DNA from: Qipengyuania vesicularis
GTDB taxonomy: Bacteria > Pseudomonadota > Alphaproteobacteria > Sphingomonadales > Sphingomonadaceae
Direction of reading: 5' to 3'
Assembly (NCBI RefSeq): GCF_019711415.1
Contig: NZ_JAIGNJ010000001.1
Location: 613,001 to 677,000, forward strand
DNA: 64,000 nt
Positions within the stretch are counted from its first letter, which is position 1. Each line of letters opens with the position of its first letter. The notes under the pieces were generated by a model. The model saw only the letters and a program-made list of their open reading frames with translations, was not told where the DNA came from and ran no database searches. This document shows positions 1 through 9,983 of this stretch, piece after piece. Both the position numbers and the translations under genes were made by a program.

Positions 1-1860
1 CAGGGGGCTATCAACATAGTAGTAATCGTTTCCGCCGCCGCCGACCGCGGTATCGAGCGCTTCCATCGACCGGAAATGGTTTGTGCCCTCGTTGCCGACG
101 ATCGTCTGAGCAACCCCATAAGCTTCAAAGGTGATGTCGAAAATTCCAAGTGGCGCCTCGAAATAGGGCGCGGCCACGAAGAGATAGTTGGTCGGGTTTC
201 CGGAGTAGGATTGCGTACCGGTTCCGGGGATTACGATGTCGTTGACGTCGTCCACGTAAAAATAGGTGTACCCGGTGGTTCCGCTGCCATCGAGGACGTC
301 GGCACCTGCTCCACCGTCGAGAATGTTCGAGCCGTTGCCGGTGGCAAAAAGCTGATCGGCATCGTCGCCGCCATAAAGCGCGTTATTGCCGTTCACATTG
401 CCGACGAGAGTGTCCGAGCCTTCGTTGCCGTTCAGCGTTATCGTCCAAGTTGGGCTATAGACGTTGAAGCTCAGCAGGCCGCTGACATCGATCGTATCGT
501 CACCGGCGAGCCCCGAAGCAGTGAATACTGACCCATAAACGGCCGAAATATCCATGATGTTGTCGAGTGCATTGCCGGTGAGCGCCATAGTATCGGCATC
601 GCCGGTCACATCGACGTTCTCGACATTGTCAGGCAGGGTGTAGCTTGCCAGGCTGGTGATGACGGTATCGTCACCTTCATCGAGCCCTTCAATTACGCGA
701 TCGCCGAAGTTGTCGACGTAGTAGGTATCGTCACCAAGAAGACCGGTCATGACATCGGCACCGTCGCCACCGTCAAGAATATCGTTACCCGAGGTGCCGA
801 CCAAGTCGTCGCTGTTTGCAGGGTCCCCACCGCCGCCTCCAAGGTCAATCGAGACGATGCCCATCGTCGTATTGAGCAGTGCCTGGGTCCCATCGGGCGA
901 GATCGCCATCTCGATCCCATACGGCAGGATATCGATGACCAACTCATTGAGCGCAATGCTGCCGTTCTCGACGATCTGCGGGCCTTCGAATTCGTCAATG
1001 GAAATGGCGTAGGTCGTGATGGTGCCGGCAAGATTATCCAGCGCGTAGAGCGTGGAACCGTCTGCACCGAAGGCGAGGGCTGCAATCTCACCACTTATGC
1101 CGTCATAGCTAACCACGGTGCCCAGAAGGTAGAACTCCTTGTCGAAGACCTTGAGCTGTCCATCGGCGAAAACGGCGATGTAGCCATCGTATGTGCTGCC
1201 GGAAACGGCATCCACGCCAGAGGAGAAGTCCAATTCTCCGGGTGCCCAAATGCTGTTGTCGGAGAAGGTAAAGCCATCGGGAGTGACAAGGCTGAACTGG
1301 CTGTCTTCCTGGCCCAGCTCGCCCACCAGCGCGATGCCGTCATTACTCGTCGGTGTAAGCGACAGCGCCGTACCATCGCCAGCCACATCGCCCAGGTCGT
1401 TCAGCGTCATGCTGCCCAGATCGAAGCTGAAAAGCGAGGCCGATGTCTCGCTGACGCTGTGGAGCGACAACAGCACTTCGCCATAATCGGAAATGGCAAG
1501 ATCCGCGATACCCCGATCTTCTCCGGAAACGGCGACATCAAATGTGCCGAAGTAATATTCGCCGGTGATAATGTCGGGGCTCGTCAGGTCGAGCAGGGCG
1601 ATCTGCGCGGTGGCGGTGTATCCGGCACCGGTGCCGCTTTCATTGGTCAAACCTGCGAAAGATACGACCAGAGTTGAGCCGTCAGGGGAAACCGCGATGG
1701 CGTCCAGGTCACCGCCGAGAAAGGTCTCACCAATGAGCTTGCCGGTTTCAGCTTCGTAGCTGCGGACGTAACCATCATTGCACGCCATGTGGATTGTCGA
1801 GCCATCGGGACTCAAAACCCAATTCTCGTCTGCTTCTTTCTCAATCAAAAATTCGGCCAT
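1..1860 (-). CDS. RTX-type calcium-binding secreted protein, propeller-like N-terminus (3' end outside window)
   Basis: The frame is open for 620 codons from an ATG at 1860 to the window edge, so the C-terminus is missing. A GAGGGA ribosome site lies 6 bases before the ATG. There is no signal peptide; the first residues are MAEFLIEKEADENW. Residues about 1-345 hold repeated SPDGST/ADGST motifs, as in WD40/YVTN-type beta-propellers. From about residue 355 the protein turns into glycine-aspartate RTX repeats (GNDILDGGDGADVMTG, LGDDTYYVDN, GGAGADVLDG), which bind calcium after type I secretion in known families. The missing signal peptide fits type I export, whose signal would be at the absent C-terminus. 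The propeller part could be an adhesin or enzyme; no catalytic motif is recognised. Confidence 0.85.
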   Translation of the reverse strand, partial: MAEFLIEKEADENWVLSPDGSTIHMACNDGYVRSYEAETGKLIGETFLGGDLDAIAVSPDGSTLVVSFAGLTNESGTGAGYTATAQIALLDLTSPDIITGEYYFGTFDVAVSGEDRGIADLAISDYGEVLLSLHSVSETSASLFSFDLGSMTLNDLGDVAGDGTALSLTPTSNDGIALVGELGQEDSQFSLVTPDGFTFSDNSIWAPGELDFSSGVDAVSGSTYDGYIAVFADGQLKVFDKEFYLLGTVVSYDGISGEIAALAFGADGSTLYALDNLAGTITTYAISIDEFEGPQIVENGSIALNELVIDILPYGIEMAISPDGTQALLNTTMGIVSIDLGGGGGDPANSDDLVGTSGNDILDGGDGADVMTGLLGDDTYYVDNFGDRVIEGLDEGDDTVITSLASYTLPDNVENVDVTGDADTMALTGNALDNIMDISAVYGSVFTASGLAGDDTIDVSGLLSFNVYSPTWTITLNGNEGSDTLVGNVNGNNALYGGDDADQLFATGNGSNILDGGAGADVLDGSGTTGYTYFYVDDVNDIVIPGTGTQSYSGNPTNYLFVAAPYFEAPLGIFDITFEAYGVAQTIVGNEGTNHFRSMEALDTAVGGGGNDYYYVDSPL

Positions 1861-2103
1861 TCTGCGTCCCTCAAGCCAAGTATAAATACGTGTTTGTCGA
1901 GGGAGTTACTGCTGAATTCTTTAAGAATGATCACCAGATTAGATGGCAAACGCAACGGGAAAGTCAGCGAAGAAGACCACACGAAAGTCTCATGGCTGAA
2001 TCAATGCGCAGGACGGTCGGGCCCCCATTGGCATTCAGCGAGCGAATTCCCACTTAGTCGGCACACCTTGCCGCCACGACTGTTGGAGTGGCAGGGCCCT
2101 CGC

Positions 2104-2129
2104 TTGACACCAAAGAACATTTGCGGAAC
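2104..2129 (+). promoter_or_regulatory. LexA (SOS) box and -35-like hexamer upstream of uvrA
   Basis: GAAC-ATTTGCG-GAAC at 2115-2129 is an exact GAAC-N7-GAAC, the direct-repeat LexA site of Alphaproteobacteria. It sits 11 bases before the uvrA ATG and just downstream of a TTGACA at 2104-2109, so bound LexA would cover the promoter. No clear -10 hexamer or Shine-Dalgarno is visible before the ATG. Confidence 0.85.
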
Positions 2130-2140
2130 ACGCTTCCTCC

Positions 2141-5056
<2,916 letters not shown>

Positions 5057-5081
5057 GGCCAGTTTGGTCCCGACTTCCACC

Positions 5082-5990
5082 TCAATTGAGTCCGATTGAG
5101 GTCACGATCAAGAAGGCCTGCCCCAAAGCTTCGTCCAAGTTGCCTTCTTCGATGTTCGCCACAAAGAGAGGCAGATCGTTCACGTCGTTCGATGCGCACA
5201 GAAGCCTTTGTTCCGGTTCGTTCTCAAAAACTGCAAGCGAGCGTTTATCGCCCGAGATGCTAACACTCAAGGCAGTCTTCGATCCCCCGATTTGGAGGTG
5301 GCCCAGCTTCCGGTAGATCTCCAGCCGAGCGAGCATGAACATCAAGGCCGCCACGCGACAGACCTTATCGGGACGCTTGGCGTTGGCCGGATAGATGCGG
5401 AAAAAATACTGGATGGAATAGAACAATGCGCGCTGATATGCGTCATGGAATTCAGCCGACGACGTGCTTTTGGCTTTCGTGGCAGCAAGTGCCACTGCAG
5501 CATCCCTATCGGCCTGGATATCGAAGGTCGCAATCCTTGCACGGCCATCAATCGCTTTCAGCAGCTGAACGGTCGAGAACTCCTGGACTCCCTGCGTTCG
5601 GTGGCGCAGCTCGTGAAGGGCAAAAAGGGAAACGGCCTCTTCGAGCGTTTCCCTTACGTCATCCTTCGTGATGCAGATCAGATTGTCGCCCAGTTGGGAT
5701 TTCATGTCGTCGAGCACGTACGCGATCAATCTCGCCACCTCGACTTCGTTCAGCCGGACTTCGCCTTCAGCGATGCTGAAGGCGCCGAATTCCTCATCAA
5801 TCGGCGCGATTTCGATCCTAACAAGATCGGAGAGGGCCGGTTCAAACTTCCGGCCGAGTTCAGCCTTGATGGCATCGTCTGTCGAGATGAGGTCTAGAAG
5901 GATGCTGCATGTCTCAGCAACAGCCTGGGACAGCGCTAAATCCCTTATTACGCGCTCTGCAACACCGGCTTGATTATCGTATTCGCTCAC
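5082..5990 (-). CDS. Putative zincin metallopeptidase (HELRH), unknown family
   Basis: This 302-residue cytoplasmic protein has no recognised full-length family. An HExxH zinc motif, HELRH, lies at residues 126-130. About 27 residues later DIQADRDAAVAL (157-168) resembles the ExxADxxA third-ligand motif of M48 and ImmA/IrrE-type peptidases, with Asp in place of Glu. The GTG start is supported by AAGGGGGG just upstream. It is transcribed divergently from the RHH-like gene at 6252, and two identical inverted repeats lie between them. ImmA/IrrE-type peptidases cleave partner repressors, so a similar role against the neighbour is possible; this is inference. The HExxH could also occur by chance in a non-enzymatic protein. 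Confidence 0.65.
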   Translation of the reverse strand: MSEYDNQAGVAERVIRDLALSQAVAETCSILLDLISTDDAIKAELGRKFEPALSDLVRIEIAPIDEEFGAFSIAEGEVRLNEVEVARLIAYVLDDMKSQLGDNLICITKDDVRETLEEAVSLFALHELRHRTQGVQEFSTVQLLKAIDGRARIATFDIQADRDAAVALAATKAKSTSSAEFHDAYQRALFYSIQYFFRIYPANAKRPDKVCRVAALMFMLARLEIYRKLGHLQIGGSKTALSVSISGDKRSLAVFENEPEQRLLCASNDVNDLPLFVANIEEGNLDEALGQAFLIVTSIGLN

Positions 5991-6077
5991 GACGCCCCCC
6001 TTTTCTGAGGCATTGAACCAGTCCCTTTCCCCCGTCCAAAGGAAGTTTCGCAGGATGGGGTTAGCACCCCTAATGGG

Positions 6078-6092
6078 GTCCTACAACAGGAC
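6078..6092. promoter_or_regulatory. Operator candidate O1, GTCCT-N5-AGGAC
   Basis: Perfect inverted repeat GTCCT-ACAAC-AGGAC in the divergent intergenic region 5991-6251. A second copy with identical arms and spacing lies 74 bp away. This suggests a binding site for a dimeric regulator, possibly the RHH-like protein encoded at 6252. Confidence 0.6.
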
Positions 6093-6151
6093 GAACTTTC
6101 TGTTCGTCGCAAAAAAAGCACCAATTATCGCAAGGAGGGCTTGCCAAGGTG

Positions 6152-6166
6152 GTCCTATAGGAGGAC
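6152..6166. promoter_or_regulatory. Operator candidate O2, GTCCT-N5-AGGAC
   Basis: Perfect inverted repeat GTCCT-ATAGG-AGGAC, with arms identical to the site at 6078-6092. The centre-to-centre distance of 74 bp is close to seven helical turns, so both sites face the same side of the DNA and a loop or cooperative binding is possible. It lies about 86 bases before the 6252 start. Confidence 0.6.
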
Positions 6167-6251
6167 TAAAGAAATACAATGACTCGTTTAAGGGGTCCGT
6201 CAAGCCTTTTTATATGTTGAATTTTATGTCCGTAAAAGTGGGTGCGTCTCT

Positions 6252-6671
6252 ATGAGCAATATTACAGAACGAGGGAGTGAGGGCGCTGTACAAAATAACG
6301 CAAAAGGAAGCGCGAATCGAAAAGGTGAACGGCGCCAATATACTTTAAAAGGTGTCGAGCAGGAGGCTGTTGATTTAATGCGGCTGGCTGCTGATGCCAA
6401 GGGAATGAAAATCGGGCATTGGGTGTCCGATCGAATTAAGGATGCTGCTAAAAAGGCTCTTACTGAAAATGAAAAGCAGCGAGAACTGCTTCAAGGAGTT
6501 GTCGGGGAGGAGCGTGATACGTCTTGTCTCCGGACGCTAAGTTTTTCGGAATCCGGGATGTCTCCGGCCGAAATGGAGGAGCGACTTCGTCGTGTTGAAC
6601 TTGAGATTCAAGATTTGCTCAAACAGCAACGTGATATCTTTGCGCTGATGGCTCAAAAAGCGATGAGTTAG
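6252..6671 (+). CDS. Small ribbon-helix-helix-like protein with C-terminal coiled coil
   Basis: This 139-residue protein has a lower-GC composition than its surroundings. Residues about 27-70 (RRQYTLKGVEQEAVDLM...GMKIGHWVSDRI) have the strand-helix-helix pattern of RHH DNA-binding proteins, with a basic segment before the strand. Residues about 100-130 (PAEMEERLRRVELEIQDLLKQQ) form a predicted coiled coil. It is divergent from the zincin gene and downstream of two inverted-repeat operators, so autoregulation is likely. No good Shine-Dalgarno precedes the ATG. A strong hairpin follows at 6726. Function unknown; a plasmid-type mobilisation or partition accessory RHH protein is an alternative. 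Confidence 0.65.
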   Translation: MSNITERGSEGAVQNNAKGSANRKGERRQYTLKGVEQEAVDLMRLAADAKGMKIGHWVSDRIKDAAKKALTENEKQRELLQGVVGEERDTSCLRTLSFSESGMSPAEMEERLRRVELEIQDLLKQQRDIFALMAQKAMS

Positions 6672-7022
6672 AATTTTGACTGGCGCTTTGGGTAGAAGCG
6701 CGAGTTATTTCGCTCTGTTTGTTGGCCTTCTGGACTTCTTTGTCGGGTCCAGAAGGTCTCTCATTCCTAAATCATAGGCATCGGATGATTTCTCCGGATT
6801 ACTCAGACCCACGAGGCGAACTATGAACTCGGGTTTGTTTAAGCCGACAAGCTCCGGGCGTCATACGCACGTGCGCATTGTCTCCCTCCCGGAAGCCCAA
6901 GTTGCCGGTCGGCCTTTCGTTGGCCGCGCCTCAGTACATTTGGCCAGCCAGCCGTGCGGCAGGTGCTGTACAGAAAGGCTCTTACCGGTCTAGCAGCTTG
7001 ATCAATTGTAACTGCGTCGGCG
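6672..7022. other. Non-coding, lower-GC spacer with degenerate leader copy
   Basis: I see no convincing gene here. The stretch holds the terminator at 6726-6756. Around 6797-6835 it has a degraded version of the leader found before the genes at 7450 and 8288 (ACTCAGACCCACGAGGCGAA followed by an ATGAAC, versus AAACCCATGAGGTGAACC plus ATGAAC). The rest looks like decayed repeat sequence. Confidence 0.5.
6726..6756 (+). terminator. Hairpin terminator after the RHH-like gene
   Basis: Perfect 10-bp stem CCTTCTGGAC / GTCCAGAAGG (6726-6735 and 6747-6756) with an 11-base loop, followed by TCTCTCATT. The T tract is broken, so termination strength is uncertain. Confidence 0.6.
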
Positions 7023-7370
7023 CTAGTTATGGGCTGTGCCATATTCCTTCTCGATCAAGTCTTGGCTTCGTTCAATCAGGCCCCAAATCTCGATACCCTG
7101 TCCGTCTGTGAAACGGATTGCTCCAGATTGGATAAGCATCTTCCGAAGCTCGTTGTCTTCAAAGCCTCCCAAATGGTGCTGAAGGGTCTTAAATGTGCGT
7201 TGCTTCCACTTCGGGTGTTCCAAGAATTTTCGAATGACTGCTTCGGTTTGAAACTGAAGCTTAAATTCCCGCTCCATACGTTTCCTCGCTAGATGAAGAC
7301 CCGTCAGCAGCGTCAAAAATGATGTCACCAACGCTGTGACAATCGTCGTAACGAACTCTCCAAACTCCAA
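7023..7370 (-). CDS. Small membrane-anchored protein of unknown function
   Basis: A 115-residue protein with one N-terminal transmembrane helix (residues about 5-27, FVTTIVTALVTSFLTLLTGLHLA). A positively charged segment and a soluble C-terminal part follow (FEDNELRKMLIQSGAIRFTDG...EIWGLIE), which looks like a compact helical domain of about 60 residues. No family recognised. Lower GC than the core genes, so probably part of the accessory region. Confidence 0.55.
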   Translation of the reverse strand: MEFGEFVTTIVTALVTSFLTLLTGLHLARKRMEREFKLQFQTEAVIRKFLEHPKWKQRTFKTLQHHLGGFEDNELRKMLIQSGAIRFTDGQGIEIWGLIERSQDLIEKEYGTAHN

Positions 7371-7387
7371 AGTTCATCCTTTCGCCT

Positions 7388-7586
7388 CTGTCCTACTTGG
7401 AAGTCACCTTATAGTTGGCTCGGTTTACTGCAACTTCTTAAGGTGAACCATGAACGCTCTCGTCACTATCGAAGCCGCCCCCACCGCCGGTCCTCACGGG
7501 GAGGGGCACACCGTCTTCTCGGCCCGGCGGCAGGCCGAGTTTCTCCAGAACCTCCAACTGTTCGGCAACGTCCGGCTCGCCTGCCA
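7388..7586 (+). pseudogene. Truncated duplicate (leader plus 5' end) of the terminase-small-subunit-like gene at 8288
   Basis: From the ATG at 7450 the first 45 or so codons match the gene at 8288 almost residue for residue (MNALVTIEAAPTAGPHGEGH versus MNALVTVEQAPTAGPHGEGH, then FLQNLQLFGNVRLAC). Homology stops abruptly after the codon for the last Cys, near 7586, and unrelated sequence follows. The upstream leader (CTGTCCTACTTG...TATAGTTGG...GGTGAACC before ATGAACGC) is also shared with 8075-8144. This is a broken tandem copy that lost the HTH and everything after it. Confidence 0.8.
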
Positions 7587-8287
7587 CACGCCACTAACCT
7601 ACGCCCCCTTTCCCCTACATCAAATGATAGCGCGCCATTCTGCCAGCCTGCTACAACCCGCCCATCTCCGGACCCTGTTGTGGCTTTCCGGCGACTGAGA
7701 GAAGCTTCGGCATTGCTCCCGCCCAAGTGCATTGGAGCTGTTTCTTGCCTGACTGGCTGTTTGTAATCCTGGCCGTTTTCACAACGCTGGTGGTCGTCTC
7801 GATCTTCGGCGAGTGGCTGGTGAGCCGCCTGCGCCGCTGAGCGCGCGGCATTTCCCTCTTCCTGGCGCGCGGTGGGTCCGCGCTGTCCTACAGGGACTTT
7901 CCCGAATACATGGTCCGGTTCACTCGTTTTCTGGGCGCTCAAACGCCGCGCGGCGCACCTCCGTGCGCCTTGGGTTGGCACTTCGTGCCTACTCCGCCTT
8001 CGGCTCCGAATCCCTCGCATGTGCTCGGGCGGCCGCTTGGCCTTGCCGTCCGCTGGTCGCGGACGGAAATTGCGCTGTCCTACTTGATTGGCGCCCTATA
8101 GTTGGATCGGTTCACTCAAACCCATGAGGTGAACCATGAACGCCGTATTTTGTTTACGCCCTCAAATGCCGGGTGGCGCACGTCCGTGCGCCTTGGCTTT
8201 CGGCCTAACCGGCCGACGGGCGGTCGCCCTTGCGGTGCGCTGGTCGCGCACCGGAATTTCGCCAATCGCCGGCGTGGGAGGTGTCGT
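7587..8287. repeat. Spacer with tandem repeat of about 192 bp (7881-8072 and 8073-8270)
   Basis: Two head-to-tail units begin at CGCTGTCCTAC (7881 and 8073). Each contains GGTTCACTC, then CTCAAA(C/T)GCCG...GGCGCAC(C/G)TCCGTGCGCCTTGG, and ends with CGCTGGTCGCG(G/C)AC(G/C)GAA. The second unit also carries the gene leader with GGTGAACC before an ATGAACGCC at 8136, which is then interrupted, so that start leads nowhere. The only plausible gene here is the 31-codon frame at 7745. Confidence 0.65.
7745..7840 (+). CDS. 31-residue single-helix membrane miniprotein (candidate)
   Basis: A TTG start is preceded by GGAG at the ideal distance (7734-7737, 7-base spacer). The peptide starts MPDWLFVILAVFTTLVVVSI and ends FGEWLVSRLRR. 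It is one hydrophobic helix with a basic C-terminal end, the layout of small inner-membrane peptides or type I toxins. It lies between repeats in the accessory region. Chance occurrence cannot be excluded in such a short frame. Confidence 0.4.
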   Translation: MPDWLFVILAVFTTLVVVSIFGEWLVSRLRR

Positions 8288-9136
8288 ATGAATGCGCTTG
8301 TGACTGTGGAGCAGGCCCCCACCGCCGGTCCGCACGGGGAGGGGCATACGCTCTTCTCGCCGCGGCGGCAGGGCGAGTTTCTCCAGAACCTCCAGCTGTT
8401 CGGCAATGTCCGGCTCGCCTGCCGGGCGGCGCGGGTTTCGGCGCAGACGGCCTATCGCCAGCGGCGGGCCTCTCCCGCCCTGCGCCAGGCGTGGGATGCG
8501 GCGTTGCTCGCGGCGCGGGACCATGCCGAGCAGGTGCTCGCCGAGCGCGCGCTCGAGGGGTGGGAGGAGGCGGTGTTCTACCATGGCGAGGAGGTGGCGC
8601 GCCGGCGCCGCTATTCCGACCGCCTGCTGCTCGCCCACCTCGCGCGGCTCGACCGCTTGGAGGAGCGCGGGGAGGTGGCGGAGGCGCTCACGCGGCTCGA
8701 TGCGGTGATCGACGGGTTGCGGGAGGGGGAGGCGATCGAGACGTGCTTCCCCGCGCAGGCGGGGACCTCAGTCGGAAGTACCGGACGGCCTGAGGCCCCC
8801 GCCTGCGCGGGGGATCACGAATTACCCCAGGACCGTGTTCCATCCGTTCCATCCTGTAGGGACTGCGGAGGGCAATGCGACGATCCGCGCGCCGATCTGG
8901 GGCCCGAGGATTGCCAATGGCTCGGCAACCGGCTTGCGCGCAGGGAGGCCACGCGGCCTCTGCATGCGCTTTCGCCCGCGAAGCAATGCGATGGCTCGGC
9001 AGAGGAGCGCGACATGATTGACGCGTGGCAGCTCGAGGCGTTCGAGGCGGGAGTGGAGGAGTGGTGGCTCGTCACCAGCGAGGAGGAGCTGGTGGATGCT
9101 GCGGCGGCGGCCTACGAGCGCGATACGCGATCTTAA
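8288..9136 (+). CDS. Terminase-small-subunit-like HTH protein interrupted by an in-frame palindromic element
   Basis: 282 residues; the start is chosen at ATG 8288 because GGAGG lies just upstream and the truncated paralogue begins at the same residue. Residues about 30-70 (NLQLFGNVRLACRAARVSAQTAYRQR) are a homeodomain-like HTH as in phage terminase small subunits and related orphan proteins. Residues 70-140 are helical and charged. Residues about 153-200 are translated from an inserted palindrome (8747-8814) and a GTTCCATCC-type repeat (8831-8857). The frame then continues to an acidic, Trp-rich tail (DAWQLEAFEAGVEEWWLVTSEEELVDAA). No other phage genes are present, so a domesticated DNA-binding protein is more likely than a prophage. 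Confidence 0.65.
   Translation: MNALVTVEQAPTAGPHGEGHTLFSPRRQGEFLQNLQLFGNVRLACRAARVSAQTAYRQRRASPALRQAWDAALLAARDHAEQVLAERALEGWEEAVFYHGEEVARRRRYSDRLLLAHLARLDRLEERGEVAEALTRLDAVIDGLREGEAIETCFPAQAGTSVGSTGRPEAPACAGDHELPQDRVPSVPSCRDCGGQCDDPRADLGPEDCQWLGNRLARREATRPLHALSPAKQCDGSAEERDMIDAWQLEAFEAGVEEWWLVTSEEELVDAAAAAYERDTRS
8747..8814. repeat. Palindromic element inside the 8288 reading frame
   Basis: 25-base arms at 8747-8771 and 8790-8814 are inverted copies with two differences, separated by 18 bases. The core is CCCCGCCTGCGCGGGG flanked by CTGAGG. It is translated in frame without a stop, like the palindromic elements known inside Rickettsia genes. Confidence 0.8.
8831..8857 (+). repeat. Dispersed repeat, copy 1 (GACCGTGTTCCATCC type)
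   Basis: 27-base unit containing the internal direct repeat GTTCCATCCGTTCCATCC. Other copies are at 15320-15346 (same strand) and 21264-21290 (opposite strand). This copy is inside a coding sequence. Confidence 0.8.
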
Positions 9137-9180
9137 CCGTATCGCGCTATGCCGAGACCCGCAAACTGGAGGGTTTGGCA

Positions 9181-9474
9181 ATGAAGGTACTGGTATTCAT
9201 CGCGGCGGGGTTCGTCGGCTTCATGGTGGCCTTCGGCTTCAGCGCGAGCGACGAGATCGGCGCAGAGGTCGACCGCAAGCTGGACGAGGATTTCGTGCCG
9301 CAATGCGTCGCGCGGGCCCAGTTTCCGGCCGAACTGTCCGACAGCAAGCACGAGATCTGCGGCTGCATGAAGCGCGAATTCGACAATCGCGGGCTGAAGC
9401 TGACCGACGCCTTCGGCGCCAAGCGCAGTGAGATGCAGGAAATCACGCAGGACTGCGCGATGGTCTATCGCTAG
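9181..9474 (+). CDS. Small exported protein of unknown function
   Basis: 97 residues from an ATG with GGAGG 8 bases upstream. The N-terminus [20 protein letters not shown] is a signal peptide or membrane anchor. The mature part carries four cysteines ([25 protein letters not shown]) that could form two disulphides in the periplasm. Its stop overlaps the stop of convergent rlpA by four bases. A TTAACCGT half-site resembling CtrA sites lies about 45 bases before the start. Confidence 0.7.
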   Translation: MKVLVFIAAGFVGFMVAFGFSASDEIGAEVDRKLDEDFVPQCVARAQFPAELSDSKHEICGCMKREFDNRGLKLTDAFGAKRSEMQEITQDCAMVYR

Positions 9475-9983
9475 TCCAGGAGGGCGAGTTCCACCGTACC
9501 GTGACCGCGGCGGACCAGGCCGATTTCCTCGGCCGCGGCGCGCGATAGGTCGATGGTGCGGCCGGGCGTGAAGGGGCCGCGGTCGTTGATGCGCACGATG
9601 ACGCTCTTGCCGGTGCGCGGATTGGTCACGCGGACCCTGCTGCCGAAGGGCAGCGTCTTGTGGGCGGCGGTCATGGCATGCATGTCGAACCGCTCGCCGC
9701 TGGCGGTGCGGCGGCCGTGGAAGCGCTTGCCGTAGTAGGAAGCGACGCCGCTGCCGAGATCGGTGCCCGTGGCCTCGGGTTCGATCGGCGGGTCGAAAGT
9801 TTCGAGATCGACGACTTCCGGCCCCGGCTCGGGCGTGTCGGGAAGCTCGCGGAAAGGCGCGAATTCGGACTGGAATGTTGCTTCGGTGGCAGCGGCGCCA
9901 TCACTCTCTTCGGTGTGCCCGGCGGTTCCGGGCAGCGCCAGGACGGCGATGAAAATCAAGCTGCGTAACGCGCGTTTGGCCAT
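9471..9983 (-). CDS. rlpA: RlpA-like septal ring lytic transglycosylase
   Basis: 170 residues with a signal peptide ([24 protein letters not shown]). The C-terminal part is a double-psi beta-barrel: [23 protein letters not shown], then [26 protein letters not shown] and [14 protein letters not shown]. The family cleaves denuded peptidoglycan glycan strands, often at septa. There is no lipobox and no SPOR domain, so it is a short soluble periplasmic form. The start at 9983 is supported by GGGAGG upstream; longer in-frame starts have no support. It lies downstream of a long non-coding gap after argG on the same strand. Confidence 0.88.
   Translation of the reverse strand: MAKRALRSLIFIAVLALPGTAGHTEESDGAAATEATFQSEFAPFRELPDTPEPGPEVVDLETFDPPIEPEATGTDLGSGVASYYGKRFHGRRTASGERFDMHAMTAAHKTLPFGSRVRVTNPRTGKSVIVRINDRGPFTPGRTIDLSRAAAEEIGLVRRGHGTVELALLD

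Noticed and set aside
5079-5102. Hairpin between uvrA and the zincin gene as a terminator
   Set aside because: An eight-bp stem (ACCTCAAT / ATTGAGGT) exists, but no T run follows on either strand.
6013-6255. 80-codon frame upstream of the RHH-like gene
   Set aside because: It runs over both operators and the promoter region and shows no protein-like composition; more likely regulatory DNA.
7881-8270. CRISPR array
   Set aside because: The repeat units are about 192 bp in only two copies, without the short-repeat/spacer pattern, and no cas genes are in the window.
7388-9136. Prophage at 7.4-9.1 kb
   Set aside because: Only terminase-small-subunit-like sequence is present; no large terminase, portal, capsid, integrase or att site is visible.
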